From Streptomyces himalayensis subsp. himalayensis (GTDB lineage: Bacteria > Actinomycetota > Actinomycetes > Streptomycetales > Streptomycetaceae), in NCBI RefSeq assembly GCF_013778455.1, contig NZ_JACEHE010000046.1:1-44860 (forward strand): a stretch of 44,860 bases of DNA, read 5' to 3'. This document shows positions 5,731 to 13,161 of the stretch, piece after piece. The notes under the pieces were generated by a model. That model saw only the letters and a list, made by a program, of their open reading frames with translations. It did not search any database and had not been told where the DNA came from. Positions within the stretch are counted from its first letter, which is position 1; each line of letters starts with the position of its first letter. Both the position numbers and the translations under genes were made by a program.

Positions 5731-5943
5731 TCAGATCAGGTTGAACGCGTACGTACCGTGCGGGTCGGGTGCCGCACCCTCCCACGTGATCCAGTACGTG
5801 GCCTCATCGTTCTCGATCTCGATACGCGTGATCCGCCCCAAGTAGGCAGGCGTCCCGTCGTTCTCGTAGTCCACGCGCTGCACGGCCTGTCCCGTGCGGT
5901 AGGTGGTGCCCTCTTCCGTGTGCTGCTGTACGTCCATGATCAT
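5731..5943 (-). CDS. Hypothetical protein, first gene of the left arm (70 aa)
   Basis: Starts MIMDVQQHTEEGTTY with ATG at 5943 behind AGGAGAGGGGAA. The sequence alternates beta-type stretches (YLGRITRIEIENDEATYWITW), like a small SH3-type barrel. It is the promoter-proximal gene of the leftward block and would be transcribed early from the control region at 6300-6500. Unknown family. Confidence 0.65.
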   Translation of the reverse strand: MIMDVQQHTEEGTTYRTGQAVQRVDYENDGTPAYLGRITRIEIENDEATYWITWEGAAPDPHGTYAFNLI

Positions 5944-6382
5944 TTCCCCTCTCCTGGAAATGCCGGCCGAACCATGATCATCACTCATCATGCAGGCACG
6001 GACGCTGTGAGCGTCCAACTCCCCGGATGGGTAACGCCCGTGCCCACATGACGAGCGACGGGCCCGTGAGGGCCCGTCCTCGTGGCTTTGTGTGGCTCTC
6101 TAAGAGCCGTTCGCAGCATCCCGGTTGCTGCCTACCGCTCACCCTTTGCCCAAGCCAGGGGAGCCAGCTTGTGCGGTCCCGTGGGGCCGTGAGGCCCGGT
6201 CTCCGCACCACCCGCTATCGGCGTCAATCGCCTAAGGCCCTAACGGTCCTCGGGGTGGATCACTGTTCAGTTGTCCGCTTCGGGGGCATGTAAGCCAGCC
6301 GAGCGGTGCGTGTGAACGGCCTGTGAAACCGGCCGCTCGGTACCTCCCAGTTCCTCCGCGTTTGCGGTGCTCCCTGGTGGCG
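5944..6382 (-). promoter_or_regulatory. Untranslated leader of the leftward early genes
   Basis: No gene. Contains hairpins: GGACGCT-GTG-AGCGTCC at 6000-6016, a long one at 6050-6082 (GACGGGCCC-GTGA-GGGCCCGTC with one mismatch outward), GGCTCT-CTA-AGAGCC near 6093-6107, and CCGAGCGG/CCGCTCGG near 6299-6339. If early transcription starts near 6400 this is a structured leader of over 400 bases. No start codon with RBS found. Confidence 0.5.
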
Positions 6383-6417
6383 TGTGACCAGATTGGCGGT
6401 GACCAGCGTTCTGGTCA
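6383..6417. promoter_or_regulatory. Operator-like cluster TGACCAG
   Basis: TGACCAG occurs at 6385-6391 and 6400-6406, and inverted as CTGGTCA at 6411-6417; the last two make a perfect 18-bp dyad (TGACCAG-CGTT-CTGGTCA). On the minus strand TTGACC with CAATCT 17 bases later could be a leftward promoter overlapped by the dyad. The dyad is plain; the promoter is a weak match. Confidence 0.5.
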
Positions 6418-6465
6418 ATAGGGTTCAGCAAGGTTTTTCAAGATTCTTTTGAACCCTGCGCTGAC
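6413..6465. other. AT-rich imperfect stem-loop
   Basis: GGTCA ... TGACC and GGGTTCA ... TGAACCC nest around an AT-rich loop containing TTCAA / TTGAA. Very AT-rich for this genome. Could be an operator, part of a replication origin, or a rightward promoter region (TTGAAC at 6449). Confidence 0.4.
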
Positions 6466-6490
6466 CTGCAGTGATTAGGGTTGCCTGCCT

Positions 6491-6505
6491 ATCGAAACTT
6501 TCGAT
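6491..6505. promoter_or_regulatory. Perfect 15-bp palindrome, likely operator
   Basis: ATCGAAA-C-TTTCGAT is a perfect dyad with one central base, followed at once by TTCGATCGAA and TTCGAA. Three overlapping TCGA-centred palindromes in 30 bases are typical of repressor sites. Confidence 0.5.
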
Positions 6506-6780
6506 CGAACAGATTCGAACGACCATCTTCATGGTTCTGGGCTCGGTTACTCCGCGTGTGAGGGAAACGTGAAGGTGTGTCGCGATGGGAGCGCGCCCAT
6601 GGCTGCTACCTGCATCGATGTCATATGCACATGGCACACTGCGCGTTACAGACGGTCATCTATGTGGCCTGATGGGCCACTGTGAGGGCTAAACGATCAT
6701 GGAATGGCCGGTTCCGCCGGCACATAGAAGACGATCATGAAACAGGGCTCTGGCGTGCGCTCGACGACGCACGCAGCCAT

Positions 6781-7470
6781 GCGGCCCTCAGCTGCGGCTG
6801 TGCGCCCCAGCTGAGGTCTCGGCCGCAGCCATCCATGCCGAGAGCTCAGCGGGCGGCCATAGGCCGCCAGGGAGCCGCACAGCGGCTCGACTCCCCCTTC
6901 CGCCGTACGCCCCGGAGGGGCTGGCGGGAAGACATGCGGCGGTGGTGAGGGAGGCAGGCGAAGCCTGCTCCCGAGGCACAGCAGAGCGCCACATCAGTGG
7001 CGCTCCCATGGGTGCGGCCTGTCCTCTTGGGCCGCACAGCTATGGACCACAACAGTGGTCCATCCATGGGTGCCTTGCATGTGTGTGCCGAGAGGCACAC
7101 GGCTATGGGTAAGCAGTGCTGGGGACCGAGCGACCCATCAGGGTCGGGAGTGTCCCCCTCCCCTGATCGGGGGCGGAGCTGCCTCTCTCGGCAGCTCAAG
7201 TGCCTCTCACCTGCAGGTTTTCTCACCTCGTATGACCCCGAGGTGTTAAAACCAGCTCCGCCCCCGATCTCTGGTCTCCTACCAGAGATCTGCTGCAAAC
7301 CCCCCAGTGCTGAGCCGACTTCAGTCGGCTCTGCTGGGCCCTTGGGGCCCCATTCTTCGGCGCTTATCGGCCGCTGGGGAGCGGCCTTGCGCCGCGCATG
7401 CGAAAGGCCCCCGGGAGGGGGCCTGAGCTGGGCTGACGGCCTTGGGCCGTCTGCTGCGGACTTGGTCCGC
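6781..7470. repeat. Dense array of perfect hairpins
   Basis: About 18 consecutive inverted repeats with short loops, mostly perfect. Stem limits: 6787-6815, 6852-6868 (loop ATA), 6872-6888 (ACA), 6909-6921 (GGA), 6954-6968 (GAA), 6984-7005 (ATCA), 7012-7037, 7042-7063 (AACA), 7083-7100 (GAGA), 7131-7146 (ATCA), 7176-7197, 7216-7253, 7266-7290, 7312-7331 (TC), 7336-7350 (TTG), 7369-7386 (GGGG), 7405-7424 (GGGA), 7435-7451 (TTG), 7456-7470 (TTG). Stem sequences differ, so it is not a simple tandem repeat. CCATGGGTGC occurs between hairpins at 7006 and 7064. No gene is present. It recalls palindrome-rich Streptomyces telomeres, origins or packaging sites, but lies internally. Confidence 0.85.
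7165..7269. other. 16-bp long-range inverted repeat with competing fold
   Basis: GATCGGGGGCGGAGCT (7165-7180) is perfectly complementary to 7254-7269. The left arm can instead pair locally (7176-7183 with 7190-7197), and the right arm end with 7281-7290. These alternatives are mutually exclusive. Confidence 0.6.
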
Positions 7471-7571
7471 CGCTAAGCGAGGCCGGGAGGTGCTTTCCCT
7501 TCCGGTCGAGCTTCGCTGGGTCGAGCTTAGCTGGCGTTTTTTGAGATCCGCGATCCATTACGGCGTGTCGC

Positions 7572-7624
7572 CGTTCGTATTTTCCTACGAACTTTTCCGT
7601 AGGCGTTTGTAGCTTCCTACAAGC
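7572..7624. repeat. Two covarying 21-bp dyad repeats
   Basis: Copies at 7572-7592 and 7604-7624 share CGTT-GTA-N-TTCCTAC and match at 16 of 21 positions. Each is a hairpin (TTCGTA/TACGAA; TTTGTAG/CTACAA with one G-T pair). A C-G pair in copy 1 is replaced by T-A in copy 2, a compensatory change. They end next to the 7625 dyad. Confidence 0.6.
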
Positions 7625-7644
7625 GATAGCAGAAATGTGCTAGC
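7625..7644. promoter_or_regulatory. Putative late-gene control site, copy 1
   Basis: GATAGCA-N6-TGCTAGC, about 55 bases upstream of the first rightward gene. The same 20-bp pattern, with an unrelated 6-base centre, recurs at 23954-23973 upstream of the scaffold and capsid genes. I found it nowhere else. Probably the binding site of a phage regulator or part of a late promoter. Confidence 0.6.
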
Positions 7645-7703
7645 GCACGTACCCTCGCCCGCTGGTTGGCCCCCCAAGGGGCCCCAGGCGCGGGGAGGTG
7701 GCC

Positions 7704-7967
7704 GTGAGCTTCGAGAAGAACGAGGCGTACAGGCGTCTCGCTGAAGCCGTGGACGACGTCAACCGCCTGGAGGGCGGGGACGGCGTACTGACGGAATGGC
7801 TGGTCATCACGTCCACCCAGCGCTACGAGAGCGACGGCACGCACGTCACTCAGGTCGGGACCCTTCTACCTGACGGGGGCGGCCAGGTGCCGCATCACCG
7901 CCTCATGGGCCTTCTCGACTTTGCGCAGACCCGGCTGCGCGCCGAAGTCGCCTGGGATGACGACTGA
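7704..7967 (+). CDS. Hypothetical protein before terminase (87 aa)
   Basis: Starts (V)SFEKNEAYRRLAEAVDDV; helical N-terminus, then EWLVITSTQRY...THVTQVGTLLPDG...PHHRLMGLLDFA, a pattern I associate with small uncharacterised proteins of actinobacteria and their phages. GTG at 7704 is preferred (GGGGAGG five bases upstream) over GTG at 7698. First gene of late unit 1; its stop overlaps the terminase start by one base. It sits where a terminase small subunit would lie but shows no HTH, and the terminase itself has an N-terminal HTH-like extension. Confidence 0.75.
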   Translation: MSFEKNEAYRRLAEAVDDVNRLEGGDGVLTEWLVITSTQRYESDGTHVTQVGTLLPDGGGQVPHHRLMGLLDFAQTRLRAEVAWDDD

Positions 7968-9904
7968 TGGCCCGCCTGACGGTCAACAAGGACGGGTCTC
8001 TGGCCAAGCCGCGGGACCGCCGGATCAGCAAGGCGTCCAGCCAGGACCGCAAGAACATCATCCTGGCGACGGTCCGCATGGGGCACACCATCGAAGAGGG
8101 GTGCCGGCAGGCCAACTGCGTGCGCTCCACGTACGACTACTACCGCAAGACAGACCCGGACTTCCGGGACCTGATCGACCGGGCGTTGCAGAGCAACATC
8201 GAGAAGGCCAAGGGCGCGAAGCAAGAGGTCCCGGACTTCCCGGAGTTCTGTGAGCGGTACCTGAAGACCCAGCTCTTCACGCATCACCTGCAGTGGTACG
8301 ACCTGCTGGAGGGTCGGGAGCCGAGGAACCTGCACCCGGCGCAGCGGTACGTGCGCGGCGATGAGGACCAGATCGTGGTCAACACGCCGCCGGAGCACGC
8401 GAAGTCCACGACGCTGACCGTGAACTACGTGGTGTGGCGGATCGTGCAGGACCCGAACATCCGCATCCTGCTGGTGTCCAAGACCCAGTCCATGGCCGCG
8501 AAGTTCCTGTTCTCGATCAAGCAGCGCCTGGCCGAGTCTGAGTCGTACATCGACCTGCAGCAGGCGTTCGGGCCGCCCGGCGGGTACGCCGAGGGCGCCT
8601 CCACGTGGTCTTCCACGCAGATCCGTGTGGCCGGCGCCGACTCCGGCGAGAAGGAGTACACCGTGGAGGCCGTCGGTATCGGCGGCCAGATCTACGGCAC
8701 GCGTACCGACTTGGTCATCATGGATGACTGCGTGGACAACACGAACCACCAGCAGTTTGAAGCCCAGATCGACTGGATTCAGAACATCGTCGGCTCTCGT
8801 GTCGCCGACGTCGGTGGGCGCATGCTGCTCATCGGTACGCGCATGGCCACGGTCGACCTGTACTCGGAGATCTTGAAGCCGCAGTACTACTCCGAGGGGC
8901 AGAGCCCCTGGACGTACCTCACACAGCCGGCCGTTCTCAACTTCGCCGACGATCCAAAGGACTGGGAGACGCTGTGGCCGGCCACCAACCGGCCGCCGGT
9001 CACCATTCAGGCGCGCAAGCAGGCCGAGGCCCAGGGCTGGCCGAAGGATGGCCTGTGGCCAATGTGGCACGGGGAGGCTCTGGCCAGGAAGCGGCGGAAG
9101 ATGACGCCGCGGAACTGGTCCATGGTCTACATGCAGGACCAGGTGGCCGATGACGCAGTCTTCAAGCAGGCAGACGTGCAGGGCTGTATCGACCGGGCCC
9201 GCTATCCGGGCCGGATGTTCGACGGTCAGTCGCAGCACCGCAAGTACGGCATGGACGGCCTTCTCGTCATAGCCGGACTGGACCCAGCCGCCGCGGGCTG
9301 CACGGCCATGGTGGTCATGGGCCTGGACCGCCGGACCGGGGTCCGGTGGGTGCTGGACGTCGTCAACAAGCGGGGCATGCCGCCGCACGAGATGCGCGCG
9401 GAGATCAAGCGCCTGACGGAGCGCTATTCGATCACTGAGTGGAGGATCGAAAAGAACGCCTACCAGGCGTCGATCACGCAGGACCAGGACATCAAGAGCT
9501 ATCTGACCGCTCGGGGCTGCCTGATCAGCCCGCACCACACCAACTCCAACAAGTGGGACCCGGATTTTGGTGTGGCGTCCATGGCGACGCTGTTCGACGG
9601 CTGGCAGGGCGGCAACAACCTGATCCGCCTGCCGTCACAGACGCAGTCCGAGGGCGTGCGCGCCCTGATCGAGCAGCTGTGCTCGTGGTTCCCGGAGACC
9701 AAGGGCCTGACGGACACCGTGATGGCCCTGTGGTTCGCCGAGATCCGCTGCCGGGAGCTGATGGTGTCGGACTTCTCCGGCTGGCACGTGAACAGCAACG
9801 AGTTCAGTTCGGAGCGGGACCAGGCCGGCCAGATGGTCGTGGACATTGACTTCGCCCTGCAGCAGCAGGGTGCGGGTGCGTGGGACGGGAGCCTTCGATG
9901 GTGA
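7967..9904 (+). CDS. terL: Terminase large subunit
   Basis: 645 residues. ATPase domain with a deviant Walker A, NTPPEHAKST (residues 139-148), followed by NYVVWRI, and Walker B DLVIMDD (249-254, Asp in place of the usual Glu). The nuclease domain starts at VIAGLDPAAAGCTAMVVMG, with later acidic segments WRIEKN and LTDTVMALW giving the RNase H-like metal site. Residues 1-75 (RKNIILATVRMGHTIEEGCRQANCVRSTYDYYRK) resemble the HTH of small terminase subunits, so TerS-like DNA recognition may be fused to TerL. It packages DNA into the procapsid together with the portal. The downstream gene starts inside its last codons. Confidence 0.95.
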   Translation: MARLTVNKDGSLAKPRDRRISKASSQDRKNIILATVRMGHTIEEGCRQANCVRSTYDYYRKTDPDFRDLIDRALQSNIEKAKGAKQEVPDFPEFCERYLKTQLFTHHLQWYDLLEGREPRNLHPAQRYVRGDEDQIVVNTPPEHAKSTTLTVNYVVWRIVQDPNIRILLVSKTQSMAAKFLFSIKQRLAESESYIDLQQAFGPPGGYAEGASTWSSTQIRVAGADSGEKEYTVEAVGIGGQIYGTRTDLVIMDDCVDNTNHQQFEAQIDWIQNIVGSRVADVGGRMLLIGTRMATVDLYSEILKPQYYSEGQSPWTYLTQPAVLNFADDPKDWETLWPATNRPPVTIQARKQAEAQGWPKDGLWPMWHGEALARKRRKMTPRNWSMVYMQDQVADDAVFKQADVQGCIDRARYPGRMFDGQSQHRKYGMDGLLVIAGLDPAAAGCTAMVVMGLDRRTGVRWVLDVVNKRGMPPHEMRAEIKRLTERYSITEWRIEKNAYQASITQDQDIKSYLTARGCLISPHHTNSNKWDPDFGVASMATLFDGWQGGNNLIRLPSQTQSEGVRALIEQLCSWFPETKGLTDTVMALWFAEIRCRELMVSDFSGWHVNSNEFSSERDQAGQMVVDIDFALQQQGAGAWDGSLRW

Positions 9905-10116
9905 CTGACGGAGTCTGGGCGGTCGCCCTGGCCGCTGCCGGCGCGACCTTCGTCGTGTTGGAGGGCCGGGCCCTGCTGCGCAGGGAGCGGACGCTGTCAG
10001 CGTTCCTGCGCCGCCTCGCGGGCATTGACCCACGGCGGCCGTGGCGCCCCGTGGGCATCGCAGTGATTGCCGGGTTCTGTGCCTGGCTGGCTTCCCACCT
10101 GATCTTCGGGGTGTAG
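9898..10116 (+). CDS. Small two-segment membrane protein, holin candidate (72 aa)
   Basis: Starts MVTDGVWAVALAAAGATF; membrane segments at about residues 5-22 and 50-68, with a basic, Arg-rich stretch between (LLRRERTLSAFLRRLAG). ATG at 9898 overlaps the terminase stop; GGGAG lies upstream. Size, two membrane segments and position two genes before the amidase fit a class II-type holin, but a second holin-like protein is encoded at 32931. Confidence 0.65.
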   Translation: MVTDGVWAVALAAAGATFVVLEGRALLRRERTLSAFLRRLAGIDPRRPWRPVGIAVIAGFCAWLASHLIFGV

Positions 10117-10118
10117 CC

Positions 10119-10598
10119 ATGCTCGTCTGCTCACTGAAGACCCAAAGCCCGCAGCCCGTCCCGGACGATGGCCGATACCACGTCCTCCGCTTCCCGTTCG
10201 GGACCTCCGAGTCCCTTGACGAGCACCGCATGCACCAGGCTGCCCAGCCCGACGGGTGCCAGGTCACCGACTGGCGCGCCGATGACCGCTCGGGGCTGAT
10301 CTGGCCGATCGCCCCCGGCTGGGGCTTCTTGAGCGCCATGATCCAGTGGGAGCCGGGCGGATACGTCGAACTGAGGGACCGCTTCACGCGTGACCCGTTG
10401 GGCCTGTACGGCCCGCCCGATTCGACAGCCACGGATCACCGGCCGCCAAGCCGCGGCATGCAGTCCTTCACCAAGGTCTGGCAGATGAAGGTGCACCCGA
10501 GCACGCCACTCGGGTTGCTTGTCGCGCACGACGACGACGTACCGCGGCGGGTCACGCTCGCGGAATTCAAGCTGGTCATCCATACCGAAGGGGCCTGA
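10119..10598 (+). CDS. Hypothetical protein (159 aa)
   Basis: Starts MLVCSLKTQSPQPVPDDGRYHVLRFPFG; soluble, beta-rich, with many Trp and Pro, and no membrane segment. ATG at 10119 directly follows the membrane-protein stop. Located between holin candidate and amidase, so it may belong to the lysis group or be a minor virion protein. No family recognised. Confidence 0.65.
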   Translation: MLVCSLKTQSPQPVPDDGRYHVLRFPFGTSESLDEHRMHQAAQPDGCQVTDWRADDRSGLIWPIAPGWGFLSAMIQWEPGGYVELRDRFTRDPLGLYGPPDSTATDHRPPSRGMQSFTKVWQMKVHPSTPLGLLVAHDDDVPRRVTLAEFKLVIHTEGA

Positions 10599-10599
10599 C

Positions 10600-11304
10600 A
10601 TGGCACCACCCATGAGTCCGGACACGCTTCTGGCCGTCCTCAAGAAGGAGGGCTGCACGGTCAAGGAGTACGGGAGCTGGCGGACGCACAACCGCAACCA
10701 CAAGGGCGCCTGGGGCCCGATCAACGGCACCATGACGCACCACACTGCGACCGGTCCGGGGGTCGATGTCGTAGCCCTGTGTTATAAGGGCCACTCCACC
10801 CTGCCGGGGCCGCTGTGCCAGGGCGTGATCACGAAGTCCGGCACGGTGTGGCTGACTTCGGCGGGCCGGGCGAATCACGCCGGCCTCGGGGATGACGACG
10901 TGCTGGCGGCCGTGAAACTCGAGTCTTACGGCGACTACCCGCCCGCGGACAACGAGGCGAACACCGACGGCAACGCGCACTTCTATGGCTTCGAGTGCGA
11001 GAACCTCGGAGACGGCAAGGACCCGTGGCCCGCCAAGCAGTACATCGCCATGGTGAAGGCGAACGCCGCGATCCTGCGCCACTACGGCTGGACGGCCAAG
11101 TCCGCCATCGCCCACAAGGAGTGGCAGCCGGGCAAGGTCGACCCCCGCGGGATCGACATGCTGAAGTTCCGCAAGGACATCGCCGCATGCCTGGCCCTGC
11201 CAGCCGGCAAGTGGGGCGGCGTGGTCACGGCGGTCAAGCTCACGCTAGAGCAGCGCGTAGCGGCCCTGGAGGCCGCCGTGAAGGCCCTGCGCTCGCAGAA
11301 GTAG
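10600..11304 (+). CDS. N-acetylmuramoyl-L-alanine amidase (endolysin)
   Basis: 234 residues, Amidase_2 (peptidoglycan-recognition-protein-like) fold. Likely zinc ligands: His47/His48 in MTHHTATG, His172 in AHKEWQPGKVDP and Asp181; Glu134 (GFECENLG) lies near the active site. It cuts the amide bond between MurNAc and L-Ala in the cell wall. No signal peptide, so a holin is needed for release. The last 30 residues (LTLEQRVAALEAAVKAL) form a coiled coil, probably for oligomerisation, in place of a classical wall-binding domain. ATG at 10600 is preceded by AAGGGGCC. Unusually it lies between terminase and portal. Confidence 0.9.
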   Translation: MAPPMSPDTLLAVLKKEGCTVKEYGSWRTHNRNHKGAWGPINGTMTHHTATGPGVDVVALCYKGHSTLPGPLCQGVITKSGTVWLTSAGRANHAGLGDDDVLAAVKLESYGDYPPADNEANTDGNAHFYGFECENLGDGKDPWPAKQYIAMVKANAAILRHYGWTAKSAIAHKEWQPGKVDPRGIDMLKFRKDIAACLALPAGKWGGVVTAVKLTLEQRVAALEAAVKALRSQK

Positions 11305-11343
11305 CTGGACAGGCCGTACATTTCGCCCTCGCAGGAGGTGGTC

Positions 11344-13161
11344 ATGGCAGATATCGCGCAGATCGCGGCTCGGGTCGAGGCGCTGCGCCGTGACGCCCAG
11401 GAGCGGGACGCACGGCACCAGACGATCTACGACGCCCGCGCGCAGAAGATCGACAACATCGCGCCGGGCTCGATGCCGGACGCTTGGCCGCGGCCGATCA
11501 CCGCAAACCTGATCGACACGTCCGCGCGGCAGTTGGCGGAGAACCTGGCGCCGCTGCCGTCGATCAACTGCGCCTCGGGCGTGATGACGAGTGAGCGGGC
11601 GAAGAAGTTCGTCGCGAAGAAGACGAAGATCGCGTACTCGTACATCATCGACAGCAACCTGAAGGCGAAGATGCCGCAGGGCTGCGACTGGTACCTCACG
11701 TACGGGTCCATGCCGATCGTGGTGGACGCGGACTTCACCGAGGGCCGTCCGCGGCTGCGGATCGACAACCCGATGAAGTCATACGTGGAGTACGACCTGA
11801 ACGGCCGGGTCCGCTCGTACACCAAGGTCTGGCGCGAGCCTGCCCGACAGCTCGCCGCGAAGTTCCCCGAGCACGAGACCGCGATCCTGGGCCGGGACCG
11901 GCCCATGGGGCAGCAGGTGACCGGGGACACGGAACTGGAGCTGGTCAAGTTCTGCGACGCGACGTCATACGTCCTCTACATGCCCGAGCGTAAGAACCTC
12001 GTGCTGATGGAGACGCCGAACACGTTCGGCAAGGTCCCCGTCGCGGTCGCCCGCAAGCCGTCGTATGACGACCAGGACCGCGGCCAGTATGACGACGTCG
12101 TGTGGCCGATGCTGGCCCGCAACCGCATGGCGATGCTGGGCCTGCAAGCCACCCAGCAGACTGTCAGGGCCCCTTTGGCCATCCCGACGGACGTGCAGAA
12201 GATCCCCTTCGGGGACGACGCCGTGATTCGCACGAACTCCCCGGAGAAGATCCGGCGGGTGGGCACGGACATGCCGCAGGCGGCCTGGCAGCAGGATGCG
12301 CTTCTGTCGGCCGAGGTCATGCGCGGCACGCGCACGCCGGCCAGCGCCACCGGCGACGTGGACGCCTCGATCATCACCGGCCGGGGCGTGGACGCCCTGA
12401 ACGGCGGCTACGACATCCAGGTGGCCACCGGCCAGTTGATGATCGGGCACGCGCTGGAACAGGCCCTAGAACTCGCCTTCGAGATGGATGAGAAGTTCTG
12501 GCCGGACGCCAAGAAGTCCATCAGCGGCGTTATCAACGGGACTCCCTTCGAGGAGACCTACACGCCCGAGAAGGACATCAAGGGCAACTTCCGGGTGAGT
12601 GTGAGCTACGGCTTCGCCTCCGGCATGAACCCGAACCAAGCGCTGATCTTCCTTCTCCAGCTCCGCGGCGACCAGTTGGTCTCGCGGGACTTCGTGCAGC
12701 GTCAGCTGCCGATGGACATTGACGTGTCGATGCTCCAGGCCGAGGTGGACAAGGAGCAGACCGTAGACGCGCTGAAGCAGGGCATCTTCGCCCTGCTCTC
12801 CAGCGTCGGGATCATGGCCCAGCAGGGCATGGACCCGACCATGCTGCTCACGCAGGCAGCAAAGATCATCGAGCTGCGGGAAAAGATGCCGATGCACGAG
12901 GCGATCTTGACCGCGTTCCAGCCGGAGCCCCAGCCCGCGCCCCCCACGTCCGCGGGCGGGGCTCCGCCGGGCACCCCGGAAGAGGGCGCCGGGGTGCCCT
13001 TCGGCATCAACCCGTCCACGGGCATGCCGGGCGGCATCGCCCCCGGCCAGGCCCAGATGGGCCCCGGCGGTAAGCCGGACGTCATGAGCCTGCTCGCAGG
13101 GCTCACCAGCTCCGGGCGCCCGACGGCGTCCGCCTCAGTGAAGCGGAGCGTTCCGGCATGA
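11344..13161 (+). CDS. Portal protein
   Basis: About 605 residues. ATG at 11344 with AGGAGG five bases upstream; GTG at 11338 is an alternative. Position after terminase, size, and the sequence pattern (an N-terminal helical part with SMPDAWPRPITANLIDTSARQLAENLA, a beta-rich middle, NRMAMLGLQATQQTVRAPLAI, then a helical C-terminal part and a Pro/Gly-rich tail from about residue 525) fit podovirus portal proteins. It should form the dodecameric ring through which DNA is packaged and ejected. The stop overlaps the next start (ATGA). Confidence 0.85.
   Translation: MADIAQIAARVEALRRDAQERDARHQTIYDARAQKIDNIAPGSMPDAWPRPITANLIDTSARQLAENLAPLPSINCASGVMTSERAKKFVAKKTKIAYSYIIDSNLKAKMPQGCDWYLTYGSMPIVVDADFTEGRPRLRIDNPMKSYVEYDLNGRVRSYTKVWREPARQLAAKFPEHETAILGRDRPMGQQVTGDTELELVKFCDATSYVLYMPERKNLVLMETPNTFGKVPVAVARKPSYDDQDRGQYDDVVWPMLARNRMAMLGLQATQQTVRAPLAIPTDVQKIPFGDDAVIRTNSPEKIRRVGTDMPQAAWQQDALLSAEVMRGTRTPASATGDVDASIITGRGVDALNGGYDIQVATGQLMIGHALEQALELAFEMDEKFWPDAKKSISGVINGTPFEETYTPEKDIKGNFRVSVSYGFASGMNPNQALIFLLQLRGDQLVSRDFVQRQLPMDIDVSMLQAEVDKEQTVDALKQGIFALLSSVGIMAQQGMDPTMLLTQAAKIIELREKMPMHEAILTAFQPEPQPAPPTSAGGAPPGTPEEGAGVPFGINPSTGMPGGIAPGQAQMGPGGKPDVMSLLAGLTSSGRPTASASVKRSVPA

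Noticed and set aside
6781..7470. CRISPR array
   Set aside because: Hairpins differ in sequence and spacing; there is no constant repeat or regular spacer, and no cas genes. The Cas4-like nuclease at 41182 is a phage RecB-type exonuclease.
6781..7470. Linear-replicon telomere
   Set aside because: Palindrome density is telomere-like, but the array is internal to an element with a serine integrase and attP, and no terminal-protein gene is seen. Not fully excluded if relatives show ends here.
6682..7476. Open frames across the hairpin array
   Set aside because: The reading frames are caused by palindromic GC sequence; no RBS, low-complexity Arg/Gly/Pro-rich translation, and no continuity with neighbours.
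7895..9538. Long open frame antisense to the terminase gene (547 codons)
   Set aside because: Shadow frame of a high-GC gene; Val/Leu/Arg/Asp-biased composition, no RBS and no domain pattern.
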